A stretch of 38,285 nt of DNA from Eubacterium sp. (GCA_017623885.1 JAGAOE010000039.1:1-38285); one strand, 5' to 3'. Counted from the stretch's first letter, positions 24,400 through 34,480 are shown. Translations and numbers: made by a program. The notes: a model not told the origin generated them from the sequence alone.

Positions 24400-27300
24400 A
24401 TGAATACAAATCTTTTTAAGCTCGGTATCGATATCGGTTCTACAACTGTAAAAATCGCATTACTGAACGACAAGGACACCATATTATTCGCTGACTACAA
24501 ACGTCACTTTGCAAATATCCGCGAGACCTTGACAGATTTACTTTCTGCTGCGCGTAGTGCGCTGGGAAATCTGTCTATCGCTCCTATGATTACAGGCTCC
24601 GGCGGTCTGACACTGGCAAAACATTTAGAGATTCCTTTTGTACAGGAGGTCATCAGTGTCTCTACTGCACTGACACATTATGCGCCGCAGACAGATGTTG
24701 CCATCGAGCTCGGCGGTGAAGATGCAAAAATCATCTATTTCGAAGGTGGTAACGTTGAGCAGCGTATGAATGGTATCTGTGCCGGCGGTACCGGCTCATT
24801 TATCGACCAGATGGCATCTCTGATTCAGACAGATGCCAGCGGCTTGAACGAATACGCAAAATCGTATCAGGCCATTTATCCGATTGCTGCACGCTGCGGC
24901 GTTTTCGCAAAAACAGATATTCAGCCTTTGATCAATGAAGGTGCTACAAAGGAAGACTTGTCTGCCTCTATTTTTCAGGCTGTCGTAAATCAGACCATCA
25001 GTGGTCTGGCATGCGGAAAACCGATTCGCGGTCATGTCGCTTTTCTCGGCGGCCCGCTGCACTTTTTATCCGAATTAAAGACGGCATTTATCCGCACTTT
25101 AAAACTGGACGACGAACACGCCATCACGCCGGAAAACTCACATTTGTTTGCCGCGATTGGCTCTGCGCTAAATTACAAAGAAGACGCTGTCACCACATTG
25201 GACACGTTGTTGGATCGTCTGACTTCTGAAATACATATGGAATTCGAAGTCGCACGTATGGAGCCATTATTTGACTCGCAGAGTGACTACGATGCTTTTA
25301 TGGAACGTCACAGCAAGCATCACGTACAAAATGCGTCTCTTGCAGATTACAGCGGCAACTGCTATCTCGGCATCGATGCCGGTAGTACTACTACAAAAGT
25401 CGCACTTGTCGGAGAAGACGGCTCTCTGTTGTATTCCTTTTACAGCAATAACAACGGAAGTCCCCTTGCCACCTCTATCCGCGCCATAAAAGAGATTTAC
25501 GAGCAGCTTCCGCCACAGGCACACATCGTCTACTCCTGCTCGACCGGATACGGCGAAGCACTGATCAAAGCTGCGCTCCAGCTCGATGAGGGAGAAGTCG
25601 AGACCGTCTCTCACTATTATGCTGCCGCTTTTTTCAATCCGCAGGTAGACTGTATTCTCGATATCGGCGGACAGGACATGAAGTGTATCAAAATCAAAGA
25701 CCATACCGTAGACAGTGTTCAGCTCAATGAAGCATGTTCTTCCGGCTGCGGTTCCTTTATCGAGACCTTTGCAAAATCACTTAATTACAGCGTACAGGAT
25801 TTTGCGACCGAGGCATTATTTGCCAAACATCCGATTGATTTAGGTACACGCTGTACCGTATTTATGAACTCAAAAGTAAAACAAGCGCAGAAAGAAGGCG
25901 CTTCCGTTGCTGACATCTCAGCCGGACTTGCCTATTCTGTTATCAAAAACGCATTGTTCAAGGTTATCAAGCTCTCCGACCCTTCTCAGCTCGGCAAGCA
26001 TGTTGTCGTGCAGGGCGGTACGTTTTATAACAATGCAGTTTTACGCAGTTTTGAGCGCATTTCAGGCGTAGAAGTCGTTCGTCCGGACATCGCCGGTATC
26101 ATGGGTGCATTTGGTGCCGCACTCATCGCTCGCGAACGTTTTCATACGAATGGAGACCAGCCGTCTGCGATGCTCTCTATCGAAGAAATTTTAAATATGT
26201 CGTATGACACCAAGCTCACACGCTGTCAGGGATGTACAAACCATTGTCTGCTCACGATCAACCGCTTTGACAACAATCGCCGCTACATTACCGGAAATCG
26301 TTGTGAACGCGGTCTCGGCAAAGAAAAGAACAAAGAAAACATCCCGAATTTGTTTGAGTATAAAAACAAGATTCTGTTTGACTATGAACCGCTCGACAGC
26401 GCAGAAGCGCCGCGCGGAACAGTCGGCATTCCGCGTGTACTCAATTTTTATGAGAATTATCCCTTCTGGGCGACGTTTTTCCGTTCACTCGGTTTCCGCG
26501 TGCTGTTAAGCCCGCAGTCAACCAGAGAGATTTATGAGATGGGTATCGAATCCATCCCCAGCGAATCCGAATGTTATCCTGCCAAACTTGTGCATGGTCA
26601 CATTTCATGGCTGATTAAAAACCATGCAGACTGGATTTTTTATCCCTGCATTCCTTACGAGCGAAATGAATTCCCGGATGCGAACAACAACTATAACTGT
26701 CCGATTGTCACATCCTATGCGGAAAACATCAAAAATAATGTAGATGAAATCACCTCCGGTGCAGTACGGTTCTTAAATCCGTTCCTCACCTTTGCCAGCA
26801 AAGATGCGCTTAGCGCAAAGCTTTGCGAAGTATTTCAGAAGGAATTTTCCATCCCTGCTGCTGAGATTTCTGCCGCCGTCACCTCTGCGTGGGCAGAGCA
26901 AATCCGCGTGCGCAACCTCATGCGAAAGAAAGGTGAGCAGGCATTGCGCTGGCTGGAAAAACACGGCAAACACGGTATCGTGCTTGCCGGCCGCCCGTAT
27001 CACGTGGACCCTGAAATCAATCACGGCATTCCGGAGCTGATCAATTCCTACGGAATCGCTGTTTTGACCGAAGATTCCATCTCGCACTTAGGCGAAGTCG
27101 AGCGACCTTTGATCGTTATGGATCAGTGGATGTATCACTCCAGACTGTACGCTGCTGCAAACTATGTGAAAAAGACTGAGAATCTGGATTTGATTCAGCT
27201 CAACTCCTTTGGTTGTGGCCTGGATGCTGTCACGACAGACTGTGTCAGCGATATTTTGACCAAATCCGGCAAAATATATACCTGCCTTAAAATCGACGAG

Positions 27301-28647
27301 GTCAACAATCTCGGTGCAGCCCGTATCCGTATCCGCTCTCTGTTAGCCGCGATTCGCGTTCGGAAAAAACACCCGAAAAAACGCACTATCGTTCCGGCGA
27401 ACCACAACCGCGTGATATTTACGGAAAAAATGCGTGACACCTATACGATTCTGTGTCCGCAAATGTCACCGATTCACTTTGATTTGCTACTGCCCGCCTT
27501 CCGTTCTGCCGGTTATCAGATGGTCATTCCGGAAGTATCCAGTCAGGAAGCAGTGAACGCAGGTCTGCGTTATGTAAACAACGATGCCTGCTACCCTTCG
27601 CTGATTGTTGTCGGTCAGCTCATGCATGCGATTGAAAGTGGCGATTATGATTTGAATAAAACGGCGGTGCTGATATCTCAGACCGGTGGTGGCTGTCGTG
27701 CCAGCAATTATATCGGTTTTTATCGCCGCGCATTAGAAAAAGCAGGTTATCCGCAAATTCCTGTCATCTCCATCAATATGGTCGGACTGGAAAAGAATCC
27801 CGGATTCACCCTTTCACCGAAGCTGTTACAGCGCGGATTATATGCCGCTGTATTTGGTGATATTTTCATGCGTTGCATCTATGCAACCCGCCCTTACGAA
27901 AAGGTTGCCGGCTCTACTGACAAGCTGCATCGCAAATGGAAAAAGCGTGTGACACAGTTTGTTTCAGAAGAAAAGATGCTCTCTCACCGCAAATTTAACT
28001 GGATGTGTCGTCAGATTATCAAAGAGTTTGATGAGCTTCCCAGAAAGAATATCAAGAAACCCCGCGTCGGTATCGTCGGAGAAATCTTGGTAAAATTCCA
28101 TCCGGAAGCAAACAACCATCTGGCCGATTTATTAGAGGCAGAAGGTGCCGAACCTGTTGTCCCCGATTTACTGGACTTCCTGCTCTACTGCCTGTACAAC
28201 AACAAGTTTAAAGCAGAAGAACTCGGTATGAGCAAGAAATCTGCGCGCAATTCCATGCTTGGTATCAAATCACTGGAATTACTGCGTTCCGCAGCCCGCC
28301 ATGCATTTGAAAAGAGTGTGCATTTTGACCCGCCTGCTCGCATTGAAGAGTTGGCGAAATATGCGGAGCCCATCGTATCCATCGGTAATCAGACCGGTGA
28401 AGGCTGGTTTTTGACCGGTGAGATGATGGAATTGATTCATTGTGGTGCTAAAAACATCGTATGTACACAGCCGTTTGCCTGTCTGCCGAATCATATCGTA
28501 GGTAAGGGTGTCATCAAGAAAATTCGTCACGAGCACCCGGAAGCAAATATCGTAGCCATCGATTATGATCCCGGTGCCAGCGAGGTAAATCAGCTCAACC
28601 GTATCAAGCTGATGCTGTCTACTGCACATAAGAATTTAAAGAAATAA
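24400..28647 (+). CDS. Large 2-hydroxyacyl-CoA dehydratase activase-like fusion protein (BcrAD/BadFG plus DUF2229)
   Basis: This 1415-residue protein fuses several parts of the 2-hydroxyacyl-CoA dehydratase system. Two ASKHA ATPase domains come first: [14 protein letters not shown] (about 9-22) and [13 protein letters not shown] (324-336). Each has the cysteines that bind an inter-subunit iron-sulfur cluster in HgdC-type activases: Cys127 with Cys166, and Cys446/450 with Cys485. A CxxCxxxC group (Cys609, Cys612, Cys616) with Cys635 follows, then a DUF2229 region ([20 protein letters not shown]) and a C-terminal HgdB-like half. The family couples ATP hydrolysis to low-potential electron transfer. 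The start at 24400 has AAAGGA upstream; an in-frame ATG at 24274 lies before the promoter. No dehydratase partner is adjacent, and the reaction is unknown. Confidence 0.85.
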   Translation: MNTNLFKLGIDIGSTTVKIALLNDKDTILFADYKRHFANIRETLTDLLSAARSALGNLSIAPMITGSGGLTLAKHLEIPFVQEVISVSTALTHYAPQTDVAIELGGEDAKIIYFEGGNVEQRMNGICAGGTGSFIDQMASLIQTDASGLNEYAKSYQAIYPIAARCGVFAKTDIQPLINEGATKEDLSASIFQAVVNQTISGLACGKPIRGHVAFLGGPLHFLSELKTAFIRTLKLDDEHAITPENSHLFAAIGSALNYKEDAVTTLDTLLDRLTSEIHMEFEVARMEPLFDSQSDYDAFMERHSKHHVQNASLADYSGNCYLGIDAGSTTTKVALVGEDGSLLYSFYSNNNGSPLATSIRAIKEIYEQLPPQAHIVYSCSTGYGEALIKAALQLDEGEVETVSHYYAAAFFNPQVDCILDIGGQDMKCIKIKDHTVDSVQLNEACSSGCGSFIETFAKSLNYSVQDFATEALFAKHPIDLGTRCTVFMNSKVKQAQKEGASVADISAGLAYSVIKNALFKVIKLSDPSQLGKHVVVQGGTFYNNAVLRSFERISGVEVVRPDIAGIMGAFGAALIARERFHTNGDQPSAMLSIEEILNMSYDTKLTRCQGCTNHCLLTINRFDNNRRYITGNRCERGLGKEKNKENIPNLFEYKNKILFDYEPLDSAEAPRGTVGIPRVLNFYENYPFWATFFRSLGFRVLLSPQSTREIYEMGIESIPSESECYPAKLVHGHISWLIKNHADWIFYPCIPYERNEFPDANNNYNCPIVTSYAENIKNNVDEITSGAVRFLNPFLTFASKDALSAKLCEVFQKEFSIPAAEISAAVTSAWAEQIRVRNLMRKKGEQALRWLEKHGKHGIVLAGRPYHVDPEINHGIPELINSYGIAVLTEDSISHLGEVERPLIVMDQWMYHSRLYAAANYVKKTENLDLIQLNSFGCGLDAVTTDCVSDILTKSGKIYTCLKIDEVNNLGAARIRIRSLLAAIRVRKKHPKKRTIVPANHNRVIFTEKMRDTYTILCPQMSPIHFDLLLPAFRSAGYQMVIPEVSSQEAVNAGLRYVNNDACYPSLIVVGQLMHAIESGDYDLNKTAVLISQTGGGCRASNYIGFYRRALEKAGYPQIPVISINMVGLEKNPGFTLSPKLLQRGLYAAVFGDIFMRCIYATRPYEKVAGSTDKLHRKWKKRVTQFVSEEKMLSHRKFNWMCRQIIKEFDELPRKNIKKPRVGIVGEILVKFHPEANNHLADLLEAEGAEPVVPDLLDFLLYCLYNNKFKAEELGMSKKSARNSMLGIKSLELLRSAARHAFEKSVHFDPPARIEELAKYAEPIVSIGNQTGEGWFLTGEMMELIHCGAKNIVCTQPFACLPNHIVGKGVIKKIRHEHPEANIVAIDYDPGASEVNQLNRIKLMLSTAHKNLKK

Positions 28648-28671
28648 AGAATTTTTCTATTCTATGAAACA

Positions 28672-28706
28672 AAAAACAGGAGTGTACGTTGTACGCTCCT
28701 GTTTTT
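28672..28706. terminator. Bidirectional terminator between activase-like gene and nrdD
   Basis: AAAAACAGGAGTGTAC (28672-28687) pairs with GTACGCTCCTGTTTTT (28691-28706), with one G-U pair and a 3-base loop; T-runs on both strands serve two convergent genes. Confidence 0.9.
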
Positions 28707-28713
28707 CTTTGAT

Positions 28714-30918
28714 TTATAGATGCAGTACGCGCTCCTTTATTTCATGCGTTCTGCCCTGATTCCAATACTGCGTGCCAATATAGCCGCAAGTACGTCTCGC
28801 AACGTTCATCTTTGTCTGGTCACGGTTTCCGCAATTCGGGCATTCCCAAACCAGTTTTCCATGCTCGTCACTGACCACCTTGATTTCACCGCCAAATCCA
28901 CACACCTGGCAGAAATCACTCTTTGTATTCAACTCTGCATACATGATATTATCATAAATAAACTTCATGACAGTCAGCACTGCTTCGATGTTATTTTGCA
29001 TATCAGGCACTTCTACATAGCTGATCGCACCACCCGGTGACAGCTCCTGAAATTGTGCTTCGAATTTTAATTTTGAAAAAGCATCAATCTGCTCTGTCAC
29101 ATGTACATGATAGCTGTTTGTAATATAGTTCTTATCTGTCACGCCCGGAATCATGCCAAAACGCTTTTGCAGACATTTTGCAAACTTATAGGTCGTAGAC
29201 TCCAACGGTGTTCCATATACGCTAAAGTCAATATTTGTCTCCTGTTTCCACTGTGCACACGCATGATTCAAGTGCTGCATCACCTGTAACGCAAACGGTG
29301 TCGCTTCCGCGTCTGTATGCGATTTTCCCGTCATATACCGTGTACATTCACACAATCCTGCATATCCGAGTGATATCGTTGAATAACCGTTATATAAGAG
29401 CTTATCAAGCTTTTCACCCGGTGCAAGACGCGCCAGTGCACCATGCTGCCAAAGAATCGGTGCCACATCTGAAGGCGTCCCTTTTAAACGCTCATGACGG
29501 CACATCAACGCCTTATAGCAAAGCTCCAGACGCTCGTCCATCAATTTCCAGAATTGTTCGATATCTCCGCCGGAAGAGCATGCCACGTCCACCAGGTTAA
29601 TGGTCACCACACCCTGATTAAAGCGGCCATAGTATTTATGTTTTGTCTCGTCATAATTTCCGGCATTGGCGATATTTCCGATTTTCATATCTGTAAAACG
29701 ATCCGGTGTCAGGAAACTGCGACAACCCATACACGTATACACATCGCCCTTTTTCAGCTCGCGCATGATTTTCTCAGAAATATAATCCGGTACCATACGC
29801 TTCGCGGTACATTCTGCCGCTATTTTAGTCAGATAATAATACTTACTGTCCTCATGGATATTATCTTCTTCTAATGTATAAATCAATTTCGGAAAAGCCG
29901 GTGTAATATAGATACCGCGCTCATTTTTCACACCCTTAATCCGCTGATAGAGCATTTCCTCAATAATCATTGCCAAATCGTCGCGAATCTGTCCTTCCGG
30001 CACTTCATCCAGATACATAAACACTGTCACAAACGGAGCCTGTCCATTTGTCGTCATCAGCGAAATGACCTGATACTGTATCATCTGGACACCCTGCTTT
30101 ATCTCTTCACGCACACGCAGTTCTGCGATTTGATTGATTTTTTCTTCGTCCAGCTCCAGCCCCTGTGAAGCAAACTCTTCACGGACTTTTTTTCTGTATT
30201 TATCACGGCTCGTCTGCACAAACGGCGCCAGATGTGCCAACGAAATACTCTGCCCGCCATACTGCGCACTCGCAATCTGCGCAATACTCTGTGTCGCAAT
30301 ATTACATGCTGTCGCAAAGCTCTTCGGACGCTCGATCAAAGTCTCACTAATCACCGTACCGTTTTGAAGCATATCCTCCAAATTAACGAGACAACAATTG
30401 TGCATATGCTGTGCAAAATAATCCGCATCGTGAAAATGAATGATACCTTCTTCATGCGCCTCTATAATCTCGGGCGGAAGCAAGAAACGACGTGTGATAT
30501 CTTTACTTACCTCTCCCGCCATATAATCACGCTGCACACTGTTTACCGTCGGATTTTTGTTTGAATTTTCCTGTTTCACTTCTTCATTATTACATTCAAT
30601 CAAACTCAAAATCTGTTCGTCTGTCGAATTCGCCTTGCGTACGAGCGCTCTCTTGTAGCGATATGTAATATAATTTCTCGCAACACCAAACGCACGCAAA
30701 TCCATAATCTGGTTTTCCACCAAATCCTGAATCTCCTCTACATTTAATGCACGGTTCATCTCCTCACAGGTTCTGCGGACCTTATCCGAAATGCGCAAAA
30801 TCTGCTCCTGGGTCATTCGCTCAGATGAGGGTACGCTCTCATTTGCCTTCTGCACCGCTGCTATGATCTTAGAAATATCATAATCTACCTCTGCGCCACT
30901 TCTCTTTATAATCTTCAT
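28714..30918 (-). CDS. nrdD: Anaerobic (class III) ribonucleoside-triphosphate reductase
   Basis: NrdD reduces ribonucleoside triphosphates to deoxyribonucleotides by glycyl radical chemistry, allowing DNA synthesis without oxygen. The 734-residue protein opens with an ATP-cone domain (MKIIKRSGAEVDYDISKIIAAVQKA). The barrel contains the HDADYF and MGCRSFLTP regions. The C-terminus has a four-cysteine zinc site (FCQVCGFGG and WECPNCGNRD) and the radical glycine in RRTCGYIG. The start is the ATG at 30918, preceded at 9 bases by AGGAG; an in-frame ATG 16 codons upstream lacks a site. The promoter upstream has TTGACA-17-TACAAT and two NrdR boxes. The radical-SAM activase nrdG is not adjacent in this window. 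Confidence 0.95.
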   Translation of the reverse strand: MKIIKRSGAEVDYDISKIIAAVQKANESVPSSERMTQEQILRISDKVRRTCEEMNRALNVEEIQDLVENQIMDLRAFGVARNYITYRYKRALVRKANSTDEQILSLIECNNEEVKQENSNKNPTVNSVQRDYMAGEVSKDITRRFLLPPEIIEAHEEGIIHFHDADYFAQHMHNCCLVNLEDMLQNGTVISETLIERPKSFATACNIATQSIAQIASAQYGGQSISLAHLAPFVQTSRDKYRKKVREEFASQGLELDEEKINQIAELRVREEIKQGVQMIQYQVISLMTTNGQAPFVTVFMYLDEVPEGQIRDDLAMIIEEMLYQRIKGVKNERGIYITPAFPKLIYTLEEDNIHEDSKYYYLTKIAAECTAKRMVPDYISEKIMRELKKGDVYTCMGCRSFLTPDRFTDMKIGNIANAGNYDETKHKYYGRFNQGVVTINLVDVACSSGGDIEQFWKLMDERLELCYKALMCRHERLKGTPSDVAPILWQHGALARLAPGEKLDKLLYNGYSTISLGYAGLCECTRYMTGKSHTDAEATPFALQVMQHLNHACAQWKQETNIDFSVYGTPLESTTYKFAKCLQKRFGMIPGVTDKNYITNSYHVHVTEQIDAFSKLKFEAQFQELSPGGAISYVEVPDMQNNIEAVLTVMKFIYDNIMYAELNTKSDFCQVCGFGGEIKVVSDEHGKLVWECPNCGNRDQTKMNVARRTCGYIGTQYWNQGRTHEIKERVLHL

Positions 30919-30968
30919 ATCGCCTACTCCTTTGACTTCACATTCTTCACAAAGCGTCATTAACATGT

Positions 30969-30997
30969 ATTGTACTAGATGTTGTATGCAGTGTCAA
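30969..30997 (-). promoter_or_regulatory. nrdD promoter
   Basis: Minus strand perfect TTGACA (30992-30997), 17-bp spacer and TACAAT (30969-30974), about 50 bases before the nrdD start. Confidence 0.85.
30972..30987. promoter_or_regulatory. NrdR box 1 (overlaps the nrdD -10 and spacer)
   Basis: GTACTAGATGTTGTAT matches the NrdR box consensus ACACWATATNTWGTGT at about 12 of 16 positions. It partners with a second box exactly 32 bp away, the usual three-turn spacing. Confidence 0.65.
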
Positions 30998-31003
30998 CCA
31001 AGC

Positions 31004-31019
31004 ACACTATATATTTTAT
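31004..31019. promoter_or_regulatory. NrdR box 2 (upstream of the nrdD -35)
   Basis: ACACTATATATTTTAT matches the NrdR box consensus at about 14 of 16 positions. With box 1 it brackets the promoter, as expected for repression by NrdR when dATP is high. Confidence 0.7.
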
Positions 31020-31071
31020 CTTTTCGGCATAATCACCAAAATACAGCAAGGTCTTTTCTACGAAAGAACAA

Positions 31072-31156
31072 AGAATCTCGCAAGCGAGATTCTCCGCCTG
31101 CGGCGGGTCGCGACAAGCGACATACTTCTTTTCCGCCGCAGTGCGATCCTCGCGGA
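31072..31156. repeat. Array of four GC-rich hairpins upstream of nrdD
   Basis: Four short stems stand side by side in otherwise AT-rich DNA: AGAATCTCGC/GCGAGATTCT (31072-31093), CCGCC/GGCGG (31094-31106), GTCGC/GCGAC (31107-31121) and TCCGC/GCGGA (31132-31156). They lie upstream of the nrdD promoter, not in its transcript leader. A 72-codon frame crosses them on the minus strand but lacks a ribosome site and is interrupted by symmetry, so I do not call it a gene. This looks like a dispersed repetitive element. Confidence 0.5.
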
Positions 31157-31166
31157 GCGTTTTTTG

Positions 31167-31224
31167 TTTCATAGGAAAGTTCGATACTTTCACACTCTAA
31201 TGTAACACAGTCTTTCCTATGAAA
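31167..31224. repeat. Long inverted repeat next to the hairpin array
   Basis: TTTCATAGGAAAG (31167-31179) and CTTTCCTATGAAA (31212-31224) are perfect 13-bp complements around a 32-base loop. A similar string (ACTCTAA...ATGTAA...TCCTATG) occurs again inside the hisB terminator, so the two hairpins seem related by duplication. Confidence 0.5.
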
Positions 31225-31225
31225 T

Positions 31226-31325
31226 AAAAAAACTGCTCAGAGCCAAAAATTTCATACAAACACATACTCTAAAATGTAAACATTTCTCCTATGTTTTTGA
31301 TGAAACTGCCTGACTCTGAACAGTT
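31226..31325 (-). terminator. Large branched terminator of the GRE-hisB operon
   Basis: On the minus strand AACTGTTCAGAG pairs with CTCTGAGCAGTT (31314-31325 with 31231-31242, one G-U pair) and TTTTTTATTT follows. The 70-base interior contains further stems (TTTCAT/ATGAAA and AAACAT/ATGTTT), making it more elaborate than a usual terminator. Confidence 0.6.
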
Positions 31326-31357
31326 ACAAATAAATCAAAACGCAATCACTATAAAAA

Positions 31358-31945
31358 TTATAAAGTTCCTTTTGTGGATAATACATCCGTAATTCTGGGG
31401 TCCATTCTGGTCGCCATATCCAATGCTTTTGCAAATGCCTTGAACAGCGCCTCCATCATGTGATGGTCATTCTCACCGTACAGCACCTTCAAATGCAGAT
31501 TCATCCCTGCTGCATAGCTGACCGCATAGAAGAATTCTTTTGCCATCTGGACATCCATCATTCCTACTTTTTCACCGCGAAACGGTGCATCAAATACCAG
31601 ATAGGGTCTGCCGGACAAATCAATCGCGCACATCGCTAACGTCTCATCCATCGGCAACATACAGCTACCATAACGAACGATGCCTTTCTTATCTCCCAAT
31701 GCCTGCTTTAAGGCTGTTCCCAGCACAATTCCCATATCTTCTATCGTGTGATGACAATCTACCTGTATATCGCCCTGACAGCTTGCTGTCAAATCAAACA
31801 GCCCGTGTCTGGCAAAGCCATCCAGCATATGGTCAAAAAAACCGATTCCGGTAGCCGGCTCGCAAATTCCTGTACCATCCAGCTCCAATTTTACGCTTAT
31901 TTTTGTTTCGTTTGTATTACGTTCTACGGTAGCACTTCGACTCAT
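31358..31945 (-). CDS. hisB: Imidazoleglycerol-phosphate dehydratase
   Basis: HisB removes water from imidazoleglycerol phosphate in histidine biosynthesis. The 195-residue monofunctional enzyme has the duplicated metal-binding pattern: FFDHMLDGFARHG, DCHHTIEDMGI, a second DVQMAKEFFYAVS-like segment and ENDHHMMEALFKAFAKAL. All histidines expected for the two manganese sites are seen. It starts 3 bases after the stop of the glycyl radical enzyme, with GGTGGA at the end of that gene as the ribosome site, so translation is probably coupled. No other his gene is in the window, which is unusual because hisB normally lies in a his operon. Confidence 0.95.
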   Translation of the reverse strand: MSRSATVERNTNETKISVKLELDGTGICEPATGIGFFDHMLDGFARHGLFDLTASCQGDIQVDCHHTIEDMGIVLGTALKQALGDKKGIVRYGSCMLPMDETLAMCAIDLSGRPYLVFDAPFRGEKVGMMDVQMAKEFFYAVSYAAGMNLHLKVLYGENDHHMMEALFKAFAKALDMATRMDPRITDVLSTKGTL

Positions 31946-31948
31946 TTA

Positions 31949-34480
31949 TTAAAATCCACCTTGTTCTGTTCTCTTGATAATATCATCCTGCAATGACTTT
32001 GACAGTGTCGTAAACAATGCACTGTATCCCGCCACGCGGACAACAAGTGTCTTGTAGTTCTCCGGATGTTGCTGCGCATCCAGAAGTGTCTCTCTATTCA
32101 CTACATTAAACTGCATATGCATTCCCTTTTCATCAAAGAATGTGCGAATATAAGAAGAAAATTTCTGCAGACCTTCCTCTCCTGCGAGCGCCGAAGGATG
32201 GAACTTCTGATTGAACAGTGTTCCGTTTGATGCGATACCATGATCCAGCTTCGCTACAGAATTCGCAGTCGCAGTCGGGCCGTTAATATCTCTGCCCTGC
32301 ATCGGTCCCACACCATCAGCTACCGGCATATTTGCCAGACGACCATCCGGTGTCGCTCCTGTCTGTCTGCCGAGCGGTACGTTCGCAGATACCGGATACA
32401 ATCCTGCCTGATAAATACCACCACGCGGATTTTTGTAATGCTCTAACGGTTTTGTATAAGCATAAGACACGCGGCGTGCCATCATATCTGCATCATCGTC
32501 ATCGTTACCATATTTCGGAGCCTGATCAATCAATGTCAGAATCTCATCATAGCGCTTTTGTTTTGCCGCGTCCACCTTCTGAGCTGCAATAGTCTCTGCA
32601 ATCACCTGAATCTCATGTTCACCGACCATCTGACCTGCCGCTAACATAGAAGAAATAATCTGTGTTGAGATTTCCTGCATGCGTATCGCGCTGAGTCCCT
32701 TTCCAAAGTTGTTCTCTAACGCGTCTTTCATCTCCGCCATCGTTACGGTCTTTTTATCAAATACCAGTTCCTTAATCGCTAACATGGAATCTGCCACATT
32801 GGCAATTCCAAAGCCCTGCGGACCGGTAAAATTGTATATCGCGCCGCCTTCCTGCAAAGATTTTCCGCGTGCAATACAATCGTCAATCATCGTAGACTGG
32901 AACGGCAACGGCATTCTGGTCGCATGCGCCTGATCGATACAGTTCAACGCATTCACCATCACTGCAATAAAGTAATTCATCTGCGCTTCATATGCCGCAT
33001 AGAATTCTTCAAAGCTCTCCATCTGTGTCACATCGCCGGTCTGCGGGCCTACCTGCTCTCCATTCTCATATCCGTTTGAGAATACCAGCTCCAAAGGACG
33101 ACACATATTAAAGAATGCTGCATCATGCCAGCCATCTGTCTTTCCTGCCTTCTGCGGCTCTACGCATCCGATAATGTTGTAAGTACGCGCATCTGCCAGC
33201 GAAACGCCTCTGCTCATCAGCGAAGGAATAATCACCTCATCGTTGTAGAACGCCGGCAAACCGATACCGGTTCGCGCCAAACGCGCTGCCTTTAAGATAA
33301 ATGCCTCCGGAGTCTTATTCCAAATACGAACCGACAAGGACGGCTGCGGCAGCATTACATGCAAACTCGCTTCCAGACACATAAATGACAAATCATTGGT
33401 CACATCCATGCCCTCTTCGTCCTGTCCACCTGCAATCAGGTTCTGGAACAAGCTGTAGCCGGCAAATCCGTCTGCACTCGCCGCATCACGGCATTTATTC
33501 AAATCATTTAATTTAATCCAGATGCAGTCCATCAATTCCTGTGCAAATTCACGCGTGATGTTTCCTGCATCCATATCCTTCTTATAATAAGGATACATGT
33601 ACTGGTCAAAGCGTCCCGGCGAAATAGAATGTCCGCTGGACTCTGTCTGTAACAGTTCCTGCACAAACCAGAATGACTGACACGCTTCATAGAAGCTCTC
33701 TGCCGGCTTTGCCGGTACTTTCTTACAATTTTCAGCAATTACGAGCAACTCCTGCTTGCGCACTGCATCTGTTTCTTTTGCAGCTTCTTCCTGTGCTAAC
33801 GCTGCATAACGATTTGCATAAGCAATCGCTGCTTCACAGCTCATACGTGCCGCCACTAAAAACGGATGTCTGGTCGCATAGTCCGGCGCACACAGTGTCA
33901 GCTTGTCCAACTGCTCATCAATTTTGGCAATGATTCCTTCAAAACCAATCGCCAGCACTTCTTCATATTTTACGGTAAAATGTCCGATTCCGTTATAATA
34001 ATAATTGCCGGGTGTAAAAATATTGTGCTTCATCGCCAAAAGTGCTTCATCCGCCATCATGGATGTCGCCAACTCACTGGTCGTTTTGCCTTTCCAATAT
34101 TTATACGCCTCATGCAAGCGTTTTTTTGTATCCTCTGCTATGTAAAAAGGATCTGCTTCTCTCGTCGCAACGGTGTCATACTCTTCTTCCATCCACGCAT
34201 AAGAATACTCCGGAAACATCTGACATCCGCGCGGTGCGATCGCGTTACTTCCTACGATCAGCTCCAACGGACGAATCACAATCGGCAGCTTCTCACAAAT
34301 CGCCTGAAATGCTTTTGCACGGCGCATTATCATCGGCTCTTCTTCTGTCGCACGATAACTCTCTGTGACTATCTCTACTCGGTCTGCCTCTATCACCGGC
34401 ATTTCGGCAAATAGGTCTTCGATTAACTTTGAAATACGGGGAGATTTTTCTATCTCACCATCGAAAAACTGTTTTGGCAT
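31949..34480 (-). CDS. Glycyl radical enzyme of the glycerol/1,2-propanediol dehydratase type
   Basis: The 843-residue protein is a complete glycyl radical enzyme. Motifs follow Clostridium butyricum B12-independent glycerol dehydratase: His167 (NGIGHFTV), His284-Ser285 (SSGHSIS), Tyr342, the thiyl cysteine Cys439 with Glu441 (IIGCVEPQ), Asp453 (GWHDAAF) and the radical Gly818 (VRVAGYSALF). The His-His-Ser-Asp set is that used to dehydrate glycerol or 1,2-propanediol. The start is the ATG at 34480 with GGAGGA 8 bases upstream; an earlier in-frame ATG is not supported. No N-terminal encapsulation peptide is visible and the activase gene is not adjacent. hisB follows directly. Choline or hydroxyproline enzymes share the Cys-Glu core, so substrate is probable, not certain. 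Confidence 0.85.
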   Translation of the reverse strand: MPKQFFDGEIEKSPRISKLIEDLFAEMPVIEADRVEIVTESYRATEEEPMIMRRAKAFQAICEKLPIVIRPLELIVGSNAIAPRGCQMFPEYSYAWMEEEYDTVATREADPFYIAEDTKKRLHEAYKYWKGKTTSELATSMMADEALLAMKHNIFTPGNYYYNGIGHFTVKYEEVLAIGFEGIIAKIDEQLDKLTLCAPDYATRHPFLVAARMSCEAAIAYANRYAALAQEEAAKETDAVRKQELLVIAENCKKVPAKPAESFYEACQSFWFVQELLQTESSGHSISPGRFDQYMYPYYKKDMDAGNITREFAQELMDCIWIKLNDLNKCRDAASADGFAGYSLFQNLIAGGQDEEGMDVTNDLSFMCLEASLHVMLPQPSLSVRIWNKTPEAFILKAARLARTGIGLPAFYNDEVIIPSLMSRGVSLADARTYNIIGCVEPQKAGKTDGWHDAAFFNMCRPLELVFSNGYENGEQVGPQTGDVTQMESFEEFYAAYEAQMNYFIAVMVNALNCIDQAHATRMPLPFQSTMIDDCIARGKSLQEGGAIYNFTGPQGFGIANVADSMLAIKELVFDKKTVTMAEMKDALENNFGKGLSAIRMQEISTQIISSMLAAGQMVGEHEIQVIAETIAAQKVDAAKQKRYDEILTLIDQAPKYGNDDDDADMMARRVSYAYTKPLEHYKNPRGGIYQAGLYPVSANVPLGRQTGATPDGRLANMPVADGVGPMQGRDINGPTATANSVAKLDHGIASNGTLFNQKFHPSALAGEEGLQKFSSYIRTFFDEKGMHMQFNVVNRETLLDAQQHPENYKTLVVRVAGYSALFTTLSKSLQDDIIKRTEQGGF

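Noticed and set aside
26773-27087. Antisense frame of 104 codons inside the activase-like gene
   Set aside because: Shadow of the true gene in another frame, without a start signal; many similar frames were set aside.
30919-30966. Longer nrdD start (16 extra codons)
   Set aside because: The extension overlaps the leader just downstream of the -10 and has no ribosome site, while AGGAG stands before the ATG at 30918.
30975-31193. 72-codon open frame on the minus strand across the hairpin array
   Set aside because: No ribosome site; the sequence follows the symmetry of the hairpins and overlaps the nrdD promoter and an NrdR box, so it is a chance frame over a repeat.
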